From Rhizobium leguminosarum (GTDB lineage: Bacteria > Pseudomonadota > Alphaproteobacteria > Rhizobiales > Rhizobiaceae): a stretch of 64,000 nt of DNA. Positions 1 through 9,439 of this stretch are shown piece by piece. The stretch covers positions 62,001 through 126,000 of the forward strand of contig NZ_MZMU01000022.1 in assembly GCF_004123835.1 (NCBI RefSeq). Reading direction: 5' to 3'. A program made the position numbers and the translations under genes. The notes below the pieces were generated by a model that searched no databases, was not told where the DNA came from, and was given only the letters and a program-made list of their open reading frames with translations. Position 1 is the stretch's first letter; every line of letters starts with the position of its first letter.

Positions 1-1041
1 GTGCATGACCGCACGCTGCCGGACGTGCCGCAAAATACGGTCGCGGTTTGTGTTGAAGCCTCGCGCGGCTTTGAGCCTGATATGGTGATCGGCATCGGTG
101 GAGGCAGCTGTCTCGACATGGCCAAATGCGCTTCGCTCCTGCTCGCTCACGGAGGCGCGCTCGCCGATTATTACGGTGAGTTCAAGGTGCCGGCGCCCGT
201 CCTGCCGGTCATCGCCGTGCCGACGACGGCAGGGACAGGCTCCGAGGTGACGCCGGTTGCGGTTGTTTCCGATCCCGATCGTATCCTGAAGGTTGGCATT
301 TCCAGCCCATATCTCATCGCCGCAGCGGCGATCTGCGACCCGGAACTGACCTTATCCTGCCCGCCTGGGCTCACGGCGATTGCCGGTGCGGATGCGTTGA
401 CGCATGCCATCGAAGCCTTCACGGCCATGCGCCGCCCCGGCGATCCTGAACTCGCGCAGCAGCATGTCTTCATCGGAAAGAGCGATCTCTCTGACCAGTT
501 CGCGCTGCATGCCATCCGGCTCCTCAGCCGGAGCCTGGAAAGGGCCTTCGTCGACGGCGCCGACATCGATGCGCGCGCCGATGTGATGATGGGCGCGCTC
601 GCAGCCGGCTGCGCCTTCGGAACGGCGGGCACCGCTGCGGCCCATGCCGTGCAATATCCGGTCGGTGCCTTGACCCATACGCCGCACGGCCTCGGGGTTG
701 CGACCATGCTGCCCTATGTGATGACATATAATCGCCGCGTCGCGGGCGCGGACATCGCCATTGTCGGCAGGGCGCTCGGCCTCGATCCCACCGGAGTGGA
801 GGACGACGAAACGGTTGCCGATGCCGCGATCGGCGAGGTGAGCCGTCTCTTCGCCGCGATCGGCATCTCGCCGACGCTTGCCGGGCTCGGCCTGCCGGAA
901 GACCGGATCGACTGGGCCGCAGAGCAGGCGCTCGGCATCGGCCGGCTGATCAAGAATAATCCCCGCTCCTTCGATGCCGCCGCCATGCGCGGTCTGGTAC
1001 GCGCGGCCTATGACGGCGATCTGGCCGCTTCCGCCCTCTGA
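1..1041 (+). CDS. Iron-containing alcohol dehydrogenase, 5' end cut by window edge
   Basis: The visible 346 residues are the C-terminal nine tenths of a group III (iron-type) NAD(P)-dependent alcohol dehydrogenase, whose family is usually 380-400 residues. About 40 N-terminal residues lie outside the window, so the GTG at base 1 should not be taken as the start. Seen: the nucleotide-binding signature GGGSCLDMAK (residues 33-42), TTAGTGSEVT, and the metal-ligand set, with Asp and His in GADALTHAIEAF and two further His in AHAVQYP and HTPHGLG. It is followed 13 bp later by an aldehyde dehydrogenase gene on the same strand. An alcohol-to-aldehyde-to-acid pair is therefore likely. The substrate cannot be read from sequence; 4-hydroxybutyrate-type short alcohols would fit the neighbour. 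Confidence 0.9.
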   Translation: MHDRTLPDVPQNTVAVCVEASRGFEPDMVIGIGGGSCLDMAKCASLLLAHGGALADYYGEFKVPAPVLPVIAVPTTAGTGSEVTPVAVVSDPDRILKVGISSPYLIAAAAICDPELTLSCPPGLTAIAGADALTHAIEAFTAMRRPGDPELAQQHVFIGKSDLSDQFALHAIRLLSRSLERAFVDGADIDARADVMMGALAAGCAFGTAGTAAAHAVQYPVGALTHTPHGLGVATMLPYVMTYNRRVAGADIAIVGRALGLDPTGVEDDETVADAAIGEVSRLFAAIGISPTLAGLGLPEDRIDWAAEQALGIGRLIKNNPRSFDAAAMRGLVRAAYDGDLAASAL

Positions 1042-1054
1042 CTTGGAAAACATC

Positions 1055-2542
1055 ATGAACGTCAACCAGCATTCTTCGCATCCTGACCACGATCGCTTCG
1101 GGCTCAGCGCGTTCTCCGACGGCCTCTATATTGGCGGCGCCTGGCGGCCTGCGGCGGGCGAGGGCCGGATCGAGGTGATCGACCCCTCGACTGAGGCGGT
1201 CATTGCCTCTGTGCCCGATGCCACGGTCGCGGATGCCGCGGCGGCCGTGGAGGCTGCCGCAAGTGCGGCGGAAGGCTGGCGCGAGATGCCGCCGAGAAAG
1301 CGTTCCGAGATCCTGCGCCGCTGCTTTGAACTTATGGTGGAGCGTTCCGAAACGCTCGCTGGGCTCATTTCGCTCGAGAACGGGAAGGCGTTGCGCGACG
1401 CGCGCGGCGAGGTCGCCTATGCAGCAGAGTTCTTTCGGTGGAATGCCGAGGAGGCGGTGCGCATCTCCGGTGAGTTCGGCCTTGCCCCGGCCGGTGCCAA
1501 CCGCATCGTCGTCGATTACCAGCCTATCGGCATCTGCGTTCTCATCACACCGTGGAATTTCCCGGCTGCGATGGCGACCCGCAAGATCGCGCCTGCCCTT
1601 GCCGCAGGCTGCACCGTCATCCTGAAGCCGGCGAGCGAGACGCCGCTGACGGCCTATGCGCTTGCGGCTCTCTACGAGGAGGCAGGCGTGCCGCCGGGCG
1701 TCGTGAACGTGATGACAACATCGACGCCGGGGCCCGTCATCGCCGCCATGCTGACCGACCCGCGCGTGCGAAAACTCTCCTTCACAGGCTCGACGGGCGT
1801 CGGCCGCACGCTTCTGGCGGAAGCGGCGAAAAATGTCATCTCCTGTTCCATGGAACTCGGCGGCAACGCGCCGTTCATCGTTTTCGACGATGCGGACATC
1901 GACGCGGCGATCGAGGGTCTGATGGTCGCGAAAATGCGCAATGCGGGTGAGGCCTGCACGGCTGCAAACCGCATTTATGTCCAGTCCGGTATCCACGATT
2001 CCTTCGCCGAAAAATTTACCCAACGCATGGCCGCCCTCAGGGTCGGCCCGGGTGTGGATCTGGATACCGAGTGCGGTCCGATGATCACACGCAAGGCGGT
2101 GGAGAAGATCGAGCGCCTTGTTGCTGACGCCATTTCGCGCGGCGCGCGCGCGCTCTGCGGCGGACGAACATTGGCAGGGCGCGGCTTTTTCTATCCGCCG
2201 ACGGTGCTCGTCGATGTTTCTCCGGCCTCCGACATGGGCTGCGAGGAGATTTTCGGTCCCGTCGCGCCGCTCTACCGTTTCGAGAGCGAGGCGGAGGTCA
2301 TCGCTGCCGCCAACGATACGGAATATGGCCTCGCCGCCTACATCTATACCCGCGACATCGGCCGCGGCATGCGGGTCGCCTCCAAGGTCGAGGCTGGAAT
2401 GATCGCGCTTAATCGTGGACTGGTCTCCGATCCCGCCGCCCCCTTTGGCGGCGTGAAGCAGAGCGGCCTTGGACGTGAAGGAGGGCAGCACCACGGTATC
2501 GCGGAGTTCATGGAAGCCAAGTACATTGCCACAAGTTTCTGA
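1055..2542 (+). CDS. NAD(P)-dependent aldehyde dehydrogenase, succinate-semialdehyde dehydrogenase-like
   Basis: The gene encodes 495 residues, the normal length for the ALDH superfamily. Seen: the Rossmann signature FTGSTGVGR, the general-base motif MELGGNAPFIVFDDAD, and the catalytic cysteine in GEACTAANR. The last motif and the overall sequence are typical of the GabD/SSADH branch. The ATG at 1055 is preferred because residues from there match the family N-terminus, although the upstream Shine-Dalgarno (TTGGAAAAC) is poor. The gene sits directly after an iron alcohol dehydrogenase and 11 bp before an esterase-like gene. It probably oxidises the aldehyde made by the first enzyme. A second SSADH-type gene is found at 31.2 kb. 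Substrate assignment is inference. Confidence 0.9.
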   Translation: MNVNQHSSHPDHDRFGLSAFSDGLYIGGAWRPAAGEGRIEVIDPSTEAVIASVPDATVADAAAAVEAAASAAEGWREMPPRKRSEILRRCFELMVERSETLAGLISLENGKALRDARGEVAYAAEFFRWNAEEAVRISGEFGLAPAGANRIVVDYQPIGICVLITPWNFPAAMATRKIAPALAAGCTVILKPASETPLTAYALAALYEEAGVPPGVVNVMTTSTPGPVIAAMLTDPRVRKLSFTGSTGVGRTLLAEAAKNVISCSMELGGNAPFIVFDDADIDAAIEGLMVAKMRNAGEACTAANRIYVQSGIHDSFAEKFTQRMAALRVGPGVDLDTECGPMITRKAVEKIERLVADAISRGARALCGGRTLAGRGFFYPPTVLVDVSPASDMGCEEIFGPVAPLYRFESEAEVIAAANDTEYGLAAYIYTRDIGRGMRVASKVEAGMIALNRGLVSDPAAPFGGVKQSGLGREGGQHHGIAEFMEAKYIATSF

Positions 2543-2553
2543 GGGAGGAACTT

Positions 2554-3405
2554 GTGGCCGCCGATCCGTTCCGCATTCGTGACCATGTCGCAGATTTCGA
2601 CGAGATCGTTGGCGATATCCGTGCTCGCAGCCTTGCAACGCGGCGCACTGTCGCCATGGAGGCCAACATCGCCTACGGGACTGCGCCGGGCGAGACGCTC
2701 GATATCTTCCTGCCAAAGAGTGCCGGCTCGGACATGCCGATCCACATGTTCATCCATGGTGGTTATTGGCGGATGTTTTCCAAGGAGGACTATTCCTGCG
2801 TCGCTGAGACCATCACCGGCGCTGGCGCGGTCGCAGCCATCGTCGATTATTCGTTGATGCCCATGGCGAGAATGGACGTCCTGGTTGGTCAGGCCCTGAA
2901 GGCCAAGGCTTTCCTGCTGGCGCATGCCGATCGTTTTGGCGCCACACCAAAGCGGTTCTCGGTCAGCGGCCACTCCGCAGGTGCACATCTTGCAACCTTT
3001 CTCTTCCATCGCTCGCAAGTGCCTTCGGGCGTCGTTGCTGCTTTCCTGCTTGGCGGGCTATATGATCTCGAACCCCTGCAGAGGTCCTTCCTGCGTGACG
3101 AGATCGCCTTGAGCGACGAGGAGGTGCGACGGTTTACGCCCATGCGTCACGAGCACGATCCTGCAACACGTGTCGCTGTCATGACCGGCGAACTGGAAAC
3201 CGGTCCATTCAAAATCCAGGCGAATGCTTTCAGGGACATTCTTGTCGCCCAAGGGCTTGACGTGCGGGCATCGCAGATCGCAGAGGGCAATCACATGAGC
3301 ACAGTACGCGATCTCGCCGTCCTCGGAACACCTGTGGCGGCAGCATTGCACGCCTTGATTGCCAATCATGCCGGTGAGGAACCGAAGCGATCACTCTTCC
3401 TCTGA
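2554..3405 (+). CDS. Alpha/beta hydrolase, esterase/arylformamidase-like
   Basis: This 283-residue cytoplasmic protein has no signal peptide. It shows the oxyanion motif HGGYWRMF (about residues 69-76) and the nucleophile elbow GHSAGAHLATF (about residues 130-140). Those two motifs place it in the BD-FAE/arylformamidase-like group of carboxylesterases. A histidine in EGNHMS near the C-terminus could complete the triad. The start is GTG, 7 nt after a strong GGGAGGAA ribosome site that overlaps the stop region of the preceding dehydrogenase. It is thus the third gene of an operon. Kynurenine formamidase is one possible activity, but no other kynurenine gene is nearby. Hydrolysis of an N-formyl, N-carbamoyl or ester intermediate is equally possible. 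Confidence 0.8.
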   Translation: MAADPFRIRDHVADFDEIVGDIRARSLATRRTVAMEANIAYGTAPGETLDIFLPKSAGSDMPIHMFIHGGYWRMFSKEDYSCVAETITGAGAVAAIVDYSLMPMARMDVLVGQALKAKAFLLAHADRFGATPKRFSVSGHSAGAHLATFLFHRSQVPSGVVAAFLLGGLYDLEPLQRSFLRDEIALSDEEVRRFTPMRHEHDPATRVAVMTGELETGPFKIQANAFRDILVAQGLDVRASQIAEGNHMSTVRDLAVLGTPVAAALHALIANHAGEEPKRSLFL

Positions 3406-3509
3406 TCGCCGATTTGCGTGATCGTGGCAATGTGATGCATCAGCTCCTGTGGCGGGTACCAAGCCGTGCCGATCCGCGTTGCCGACATTGCGCAAAGGCC
3501 GACTGCTCC

Positions 3510-4835
3510 CTAGAAATCAGCCACTTTGCCCCAGGCGGATGTCCCGAAGCGCTCGGGGTGGTAGGGCCTCGGATCAACGATCGGCTCATCGCCCGTGACG
3601 ATATCGGCGATCAGATGACCGGCGCCCGGCCCGATGCCGAAACCGTGACCGCTGAAGCCGGCAGCAAGGATGAAACCCGGCAAGGTGGCAATCTCGCCGA
3701 TCCCCGGCACACCGTCGGGCGTGCTGTCGATATAGCCCGCCCAGGTCGCACTGATGGCGGTCTTCTTCAAGGCAGGCAGAAGCTCGAGTGCCCGCGCATG
3801 GGTGAGGGCAATAGTGGCCTCATCGACCGTCGGGTCGAGGATGCGCATGCGCTCCATCGGCGTCGGCCTGTCGAGCCGCCAGCGGGCCAGAGATTCGTGA
3901 CCCGAGCGAAAGCCCTCCAACCCGCCGGGTGCGAGACTGCGCCAGCGCCGGGCGAACATCGGCAGGAACTGCCGCGCGAAGCGGAACTGCTGTGGCGTCG
4001 GATCGACGCGGGCGCGGCCGCTGATCGCCAGCGTGTGGCCGCCATCGCGGCGTCGCGTCACCGAAACGGCTGACGTATGCAGCGCATCCGGCAGGCTGCT
4101 TGCGCCCGGAGATACGGAGAGGATCGAGGAGCGTATCGAGGCTTGCGGAAATCGAATGCCGAGCTGGCGGCAGAAGGAGGAGGCCCAGGCGCCACCGGCC
4201 AGAACCGCGATTTTCGTGCGGATCGTGCCATGCTCCGTGACGACGCCCGAGAGCCGGCCGCCTTCGACGTCGAGGCCGCGAGCAGCACAGGATTGATGCA
4301 CCGTGCCGCCGAGTTTCAGGATCGCACGTGCAACGGCCGGCGCAGCGCTCGCCGGATCGGCGGTGCCGTCGGTCGGCGAAAACACCCCGCCTTTCCATGA
4401 AGCGCCGGTGGCACGCCCGCGTTCGGTCGCCTCGGCGCTGCTCAGCATATGCGTCGTGACGCCGACCGAGCGGGCGAAATCGCGCCAGCGTGCCCAGCCG
4501 GACAGTTCCTCGTCGCTATTGCTGAGATAGAAGAGGCCGCAACGACGGAAGCCCGTATCCTCCCCGGTCTCAGTTGCGAAGCGCTCCCACAGGTCGAGGC
4601 TCTTCGTCGACATCGGCAGCTCACGAGCGTCGCGGTTCTGCTGGCGGCACCAGCCCCAGTTGCGGCTCGATTGCTCGGCGCCGATAAGGCCCTTCTCGAG
4701 GAGAGCGACCTTCAATCCGCGCCGGGTGAGATAATAGGCCGCAAAAACGCCGACGATGCCGCCGCCGATGACCACGGCATCAGCGATGGAAGGCAGTTCT
4801 GGCGTGGTGTCGACGCGATTGAGCGGTGCAGGCAT
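3510..4835 (-). CDS. FAD-dependent amine/amino-acid oxidoreductase (DAO family)
   Basis: This 441-residue protein of the D-amino-acid-oxidase-like (GlpO/DadA) fold has an N-terminal FAD-binding motif, VVIGGGIVGVFAAYYL (about residues 21-36). It is followed by an acidic Glu in LLEKG and by SSRNWGWCRQQ, the region that binds flavin in this family. The C-terminal DGVPGIGE and AAGFSGHGFGIGP motifs are also characteristic. The ATG follows GGAGACTCTCCC. The gene is divergent from an Lrp-type regulator, with 233 bp between the two starts, which suggests local control by that regulator. It converges on the hydrolase gene. Family members oxidise secondary amines or amino acids, and the exact substrate is unknown. 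Confidence 0.88.
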   Translation of the reverse strand: MPAPLNRVDTTPELPSIADAVVIGGGIVGVFAAYYLTRRGLKVALLEKGLIGAEQSSRNWGWCRQQNRDARELPMSTKSLDLWERFATETGEDTGFRRCGLFYLSNSDEELSGWARWRDFARSVGVTTHMLSSAEATERGRATGASWKGGVFSPTDGTADPASAAPAVARAILKLGGTVHQSCAARGLDVEGGRLSGVVTEHGTIRTKIAVLAGGAWASSFCRQLGIRFPQASIRSSILSVSPGASSLPDALHTSAVSVTRRRDGGHTLAISGRARVDPTPQQFRFARQFLPMFARRWRSLAPGGLEGFRSGHESLARWRLDRPTPMERMRILDPTVDEATIALTHARALELLPALKKTAISATWAGYIDSTPDGVPGIGEIATLPGFILAAGFSGHGFGIGPGAGHLIADIVTGDEPIVDPRPYHPERFGTSAWGKVADF

Positions 4836-5068
4836 GGGAGAGTCTCCGTTTTAACGCTAGTGTAACGGATCCGACGCCACGGCTTTGCCGGAGATCGGTT
4901 CGTGGCAGCAGAAGATTCCGTGTTGGGAGGATGCCAGCAGCCGTTTGTGCTTCGGCCTGTCTCGCAACGCGATCGACACGCCAACGTCATGTGCTAAGGT
5001 TGGTGTCTGGAACAAGCAGCATAATCTGCTGCGTCATTGGCGATCTCCAGCAAGTGAGGGCGTGTGAG

Positions 5069-5545
5069 ATGAAACTCGACCGGATCGACGTAAAAATCCT
5101 TTACGAACTGCAGAAGAATGGCCGCGTCACCAATGTGGAGCTCGCCGAACTGGTAAATCTGTCGCCTAGCCCCTGCCTGATGCGGGTGAAGAAGCTGCAG
5201 TCGGAAGGCTACATCGAAGGTTACTCGGCCCAGATCAACGTCAGCAAACTGGGGCAGACGCTGACGGTGTTCACCGAGATCACCCTGAAGAACCACCGGC
5301 AGATCGACTTCGCCCGCTTTTTGGCGGCGATCGAGAAGGTCGACCAGGTGATCGAATGCCATCTGGTTTCGGGGGGCTACGATTATCTGCTGAAATTCGT
5401 CACCGCCGGGATCGACGAATACCAGACGATCATGGAGCGGCTTACCGACCTCGACGTCGGCATCGACAAGTATTTCAGCTTCGTCGTCCTGAAATCGCCG
5501 ATCATCAAAGCCCACATGCCGCTAACCACCTTGTTTCCGCATTAG
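5069..5545 (+). CDS. Lrp/AsnC family transcriptional regulator
   Basis: The product is 158 residues, the standard length of Lrp/AsnC feast-famine regulators. Residues 1-60 form the winged helix-turn-helix (LDRIDVKILYELQ at the start, then the recognition region SPSPCLMRVKKLQSEGYI). Residues from about 68 onward form the RAM ligand-binding domain (HLVSGGYDYLLKF is the usual strand-turn motif). The ATG at 5069 is chosen because the family always begins a few residues before LDxxDxxIL, and an AGTGAGGG ribosome site precedes it. The gene is divergent from the FAD oxidoreductase gene. An amino acid or amine effector is the expected role, by analogy with PutR or BkdR. Confidence 0.92.
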   Translation: MKLDRIDVKILYELQKNGRVTNVELAELVNLSPSPCLMRVKKLQSEGYIEGYSAQINVSKLGQTLTVFTEITLKNHRQIDFARFLAAIEKVDQVIECHLVSGGYDYLLKFVTAGIDEYQTIMERLTDLDVGIDKYFSFVVLKSPIIKAHMPLTTLFPH

Positions 5546-5883
5546 CCGGCGAGAGGACCGCAGCCGGGGGCGCTCAAACCCAAGATTTCGGGCTTCCAGA
5601 CTGACCTCATCCCGTTGCCTTTCCCCGATCCAATCGGTCCTCCGCAGATGCCGATTCTCTGTCGCAGGTTGTTCTCCCCATAACTATAAGTTCCATACTG
5701 GTTGGAAGGACTTGCGACAGAATTTCGGGCTTGCTTTCCAAAGCCATGTTCGCTGCCACTTGCTGGCCTCTTGCCGTGAAGCTCAGGCTTTTCAACATGA
5801 CCTGCCCGGGTGGGCGCTGAGTCCGGCAAGCGTCTCGCTTTTGGCTCCGAGGAGGGCAGCGCGATAACACCTTGAATCGGCAC
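5546..5883. other. Intergenic region without a supported gene
   Basis: These 338 bp separate the Lrp gene from the ABC ATPase gene, which end towards each other. A minus-strand reading frame of 113 codons crosses it but has no recognisable domain, no ribosome site and low-complexity composition. Two short copies of a TTTCGGGCTT word occur at about 5586 and 5725. No clear terminator was found. Confidence 0.5.
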
Positions 5884-7539
5884 TCAGTGCCGGCAATAGG
5901 CCCGCACCAGTTCCAGATCCTGCTGGAGCCCGTCGAGCCAGGCCGGATCGAGCGTCGGCACCGACGAGAAGAGCAGTTGCGAATAGGGGTGTTGCGGCGC
6001 CTTCACTGTCGAGGACGTGATTTCCTCGACCTTCCGGCCTCCATACATCACGACGATCTCATCACAGATCGCCTCCACCACCGAGAGGTCGTGGCTGATG
6101 AAGATGTAGGAGAGGCCGAGTTCGCGCTGCAATTCCTTGAGCAGGTCGATGACCGCGGCGGCGACCACCGTGTCGAGCGCCGAGGTGATCTCGTCGCAGA
6201 GGATCAGCTTCGGATCGGCGGCGAGCGCCCTGGCGAAGTTGACACGCTGCTTCTGCCCACCCGAGAGTTCGCCCGGCCGGCGATGGCGCAGGTTGCGGGG
6301 CAGGCGTACCATGTCGAGCAGTTGATCGATCCGGGCGTTCCGGGCCTTTCGATCCATGGCGTGGTAAAAGACCAAAGGTCTGTCGAGTATGTCCTCGACC
6401 GATTTTGCCGGGTTGAGGGCGGTATCGGCATATTGGAAGACGATCTGCATCTCGCGCAGCTCATCACGTGAACGCCCGCGCGCGTTGCGATTCAGTTCCG
6501 TGCCGTCGAAGACGATCTTGCCGACCGCGGCCGGCAGGATGCCGGCGATGGTGCGGGCGAGCGTCGACTTGCCGCAACCGGATTCGCCGATAATGCCGAG
6601 ATTGCGGCCTTTTTCCACCTTCAGGCTCACGTGCTCGACCGCGCGAACGAGCGGCAAACCATCAGCCTGGCGCTGCCCATAGCCCGCGACAAGATCTTCG
6701 ATGCTCAGCAGCGGAGCCGTCGAAGGTTCGGCCGGGCCTGCCGCGCCGCGCGGCTTCGGCTCGAAGGCAGCGAGCAGCTCCCTGGTATAGGGGTGCTTGG
6801 CATTGTTGAGGATTTCGTCGGTGGTGCCGGTTTCCTGGGTCTCCCCGCCTTTCAGGACGACGATGCGGTCGGCGATCTGGGCGACGACGGCAAGGTCGTG
6901 CGAGACATAAACGCCTGCTATGCCGCCCTTTTTCATGACCGATTTGAAAGCCCGCAGCACTTCGATCTGGGTCGTGACGTCGAGCGCCGTCGTCGGCTCG
7001 TCGAAGATGACGAGGGTCGGGTCGCCGATCAGCGCCATGGCGGCCGCCAGACGCTGCAGCTGGCCGCCGGAAACCTGGTGCGGATAACGGCTGCCGATCG
7101 TCTCGGGGTCCGGCAGGGACAGCGCCCGGAAGAGCTCGACGGCCCGGGCGCGCGCCTCGTCCGGCGACATCAGCTGATGAATGCGGGTGACTTCGATCAC
7201 CTGGTCCATGATCGACGTGGCCGGGTTGAAGGCGGCAGCCGCCGATTGCGGCACATAGGCGACTTCGGTGCCGCGCACCTTGGCGCGCTGCTTTTCGCTG
7301 AGCGTGACCATGTCCTTGCCGCCGACCGAAACGCTGCCGCCGGAGATGCGACAGCCCGCACGGGTATGGCCCATGAGGGTCAGGGCGATGGTTGTCTTGC
7401 CCGAGCCGCTCTCGCCGATCAGCGCGACGATCTCGCCCTCGGCAACATCGAGGCTGACACCCTTGATGATTTCGACACGCCGGCCGGAATCGGTAGTGGC
7501 TTCGACCTTCAGGTCACGGATTTCGATGAAATTGCTCAT
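5884..7539 (-). CDS. Peptide/nickel-type ABC transporter ATP-binding protein with two fused ATPase domains
   Basis: The 551-residue protein carries two complete ABC ATPase domains in one chain, like DppD and DppF fused. The first has Walker A GESGSGKTT, signature VSGGQLQRLAAAMAL and Walker B LVIFDEPTTALD. The second has GESGCGKST, LSGGQKQRVNFARAL and LILCDEITSALD. Each ends with the oligopeptide-transport extension (HPYTRELL and HPYSQLL). The ATG at 7539 overlaps the stop of the upstream permease (ATGA), so translation is coupled and longer forms are unlikely. It is the last gene of the importer operon: binding protein, two permeases, ATPase. It powers uptake of a peptide-like or opine-like substrate. 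The substrate is unknown. Confidence 0.95.
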   Translation of the reverse strand: MSNFIEIRDLKVEATTDSGRRVEIIKGVSLDVAEGEIVALIGESGSGKTTIALTLMGHTRAGCRISGGSVSVGGKDMVTLSEKQRAKVRGTEVAYVPQSAAAAFNPATSIMDQVIEVTRIHQLMSPDEARARAVELFRALSLPDPETIGSRYPHQVSGGQLQRLAAAMALIGDPTLVIFDEPTTALDVTTQIEVLRAFKSVMKKGGIAGVYVSHDLAVVAQIADRIVVLKGGETQETGTTDEILNNAKHPYTRELLAAFEPKPRGAAGPAEPSTAPLLSIEDLVAGYGQRQADGLPLVRAVEHVSLKVEKGRNLGIIGESGCGKSTLARTIAGILPAAVGKIVFDGTELNRNARGRSRDELREMQIVFQYADTALNPAKSVEDILDRPLVFYHAMDRKARNARIDQLLDMVRLPRNLRHRRPGELSGGQKQRVNFARALAADPKLILCDEITSALDTVVAAAVIDLLKELQRELGLSYIFISHDLSVVEAICDEIVVMYGGRKVEEITSSTVKAPQHPYSQLLFSSVPTLDPAWLDGLQQDLELVRAYCRH

Positions 7540-8402
7540 GACGTGCTCCGGTCGCGGATTTTCTGCGGCAAGTTGTCGATCAGCAGGTTGACGCTGATCG
7601 TCAGGCTGGCGATGGCAAGCGAGGGAAACATCACCGCCGGCGCACCGAATGGCAGGCCACCGATATTTTCGCGCACCAGCGCACCCCAATCGGCATAGGG
7701 CGGCTGGACGCCAAGGCCGAGGAAGGAAAGCCCGGATAGGAGGAGAACGATGAAGACGAAGCGGATGCCGAGATCGGCAAGCACCGGTCCGACGATGTTG
7801 GGCAGGATTTCCGAGCGAATGAGATAGAGGGTGCTTTCGCCGCGGATGCGCGCGACCGTGATGAAATCCATCGCATTGATGTTGACGGCGAGCGCCCGGG
7901 CGAAGCGGTAAGCGCCTGGGATGTAGATCACCGACAGCGTCATGATCAGCACCGGGACCGAGGAGCCGACGGCAGCGACGACGACCAGGCCGAACAGCTT
8001 GCTCGGGATGGAGTTGAGCGCGTCGAGGAAGCGGCTGAGGATCGTGTCTAGCCAGCCGCCGGCGACCGCTGCGATCATGCCGAGCACCACGCCGCTGAAG
8101 CAGGCGATCGTGACCGCCGCCAGCGAGATGCCGACCGTGTAGCGTGCGCCCATCAGAATCCGCGAGAGCATGTCGCGGCCGAGATAATCGGAGCCGAACC
8201 AGAGTTCCCGGCTCATCGGGCCGAAATAGTCGAGATCGATAATCTCACCGACGGGGTAGGGAATGACCCATGGCGCGAAGATCGCGACGAGCGCCCATAA
8301 GAGGATCACAGTGAAGCCGATCGCGCCGACGATGTTGAAGCGATAGCCAAACCGGGTTCCCGACAGCCGGCCGGAGGTGGTTTCGGAACTGGTCATGGTC
8401 AT
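7536..8402 (-). CDS. ABC transporter permease, DppC/OppC family
   Basis: This 288-residue inner-membrane protein has about six hydrophobic segments and a short cytoplasmic N-terminus. Seen: the family N-terminal domain (WVIPYP, then LWFGSDYLGRDMLSRILMG, about residues 67-85) and the EAA-type loop (ARIRGESTLYLIRSEILPN), which contacts the ATPase. The stop overlaps the ATPase start, and the start overlaps the stop of the preceding permease (both ATGA). The four genes are therefore very likely cotranslated. It forms the translocation pore with the DppB-type partner. Length and motifs are normal for the family. Confidence 0.95.
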   Translation of the reverse strand: MTMTSSETTSGRLSGTRFGYRFNIVGAIGFTVILLWALVAIFAPWVIPYPVGEIIDLDYFGPMSRELWFGSDYLGRDMLSRILMGARYTVGISLAAVTIACFSGVVLGMIAAVAGGWLDTILSRFLDALNSIPSKLFGLVVVAAVGSSVPVLIMTLSVIYIPGAYRFARALAVNINAMDFITVARIRGESTLYLIRSEILPNIVGPVLADLGIRFVFIVLLLSGLSFLGLGVQPPYADWGALVRENIGGLPFGAPAVMFPSLAIASLTISVNLLIDNLPQKIRDRSTS

Positions 8403-9349
8403 CGGAGCCTCGGATTGGAAAGGATGGCAATGATATCGGCGATGGTGATCAGCAGCAGATAGCCCAGGCAGAAAATCATCGCGCAGCTCTGGATCAGCGG
8501 CAGGTCGCGGGTGGCGACGGCATCCAGCATCAGCTTGGCGATACCGGGATAGTTGAAAATGGTCTCGACGATGATGACGCCTCCGAGCAGATAGGACAGC
8601 GAAAGCGCGACGGCATTGACGATCGGGCCGAGCGCATTCGGCAGTGCATGGCGAAAGACGATGCGCGGCCGGGAGGCGCCCTTGAGTAATGCCATCTCGA
8701 CATAGGGTGTGTTGAGCGTCTCGATGACAGCCGCGCGCGTCATGCGGATCATCTGGGCCGAGACGACGAAGGTGAGGGTGATCACCGGCATGGCATAGAC
8801 GCGCAACAGGTCGGTCAGACTGTGGACTTCATTGGCGAAAGACAGCGCCGGCAGCCATTTCAGATAGACGGCGAAGATGAGTGCTGCGGAGGTCGCGACC
8901 ATGAACTCCGGCACGGAGATGACGCCGATGGTGATCACGGTGACGATCCGGTCGTAGAGGGTCCCGCGCAGCATCGCTGCGGTGATCCCGAGCGTCAGCG
9001 CAATCGGCACGGAGAACAGCGCGGTGACGCCGGCAAGTTTCAGCGTATTGACGAAGCGGCCGGCAATGAGAGCGGCGATCGGCATTTCGTTGGCATAGGA
9101 CGTGCCGAGGTCGCCTTGCAGCAGCCCGACTAACCAGCGCAGGAAACGAAAGAGCGCCGGTTCGTCGAGATGCATGGCCTTGCGCAGGCCTTCGACGGCT
9201 TCCGGCGTGGCGGCTTGGCCGAGCAGGATCGTCGCCGTATCTCCGGGCAATAGCGTTGTTGCGAAGAAGACGGCGAAGGAGACGATCACCAGAGTGATCA
9301 CCGCGACGAACAATCTGCTCAGTACAAGGGATAAGACCTGGCGGTTCAC
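8399..9349 (-). CDS. ABC transporter permease, DppB/OppB family
   Basis: This inner-membrane permease has about six membrane segments, beginning with SLVLSRLFVAVITLVIVSFA and containing the DppB-type LPGDTATILLG periplasmic motif and an EAA loop (LKGASRPRIVFRHALPNAL). I prefer the GTG at 9349 (316 residues). It follows AAGGGAAGA by 5 nt, and the mature family N-terminus begins just there. An in-frame TTG at 9388 or GTG at 9385 would add 12-13 residues but lacks a ribosome site. It pairs with the DppC-type gene downstream and lies 90 bp after the binding-protein gene in the same operon. Confidence 0.93.
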   Translation of the reverse strand: MNRQVLSLVLSRLFVAVITLVIVSFAVFFATTLLPGDTATILLGQAATPEAVEGLRKAMHLDEPALFRFLRWLVGLLQGDLGTSYANEMPIAALIAGRFVNTLKLAGVTALFSVPIALTLGITAAMLRGTLYDRIVTVITIGVISVPEFMVATSAALIFAVYLKWLPALSFANEVHSLTDLLRVYAMPVITLTFVVSAQMIRMTRAAVIETLNTPYVEMALLKGASRPRIVFRHALPNALGPIVNAVALSLSYLLGGVIIVETIFNYPGIAKLMLDAVATRDLPLIQSCAMIFCLGYLLLITIADIIAILSNPRLR

Positions 9350-9439
9350 GGGCGTCTTCCCTTTTGCGTTCGAGTTGAGTTCCACCAATGCAGATGGAAG
9401 AACCGGGGCGCGGCTGCAGCCCCGGTCTCCTTTGCGCTA

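Noticed and set aside
5542..5883. Minus-strand frame of 113 codons
   Set aside because: It has no domain, no ribosome site and a low-complexity composition, and spans an ordinary gap between convergent genes.
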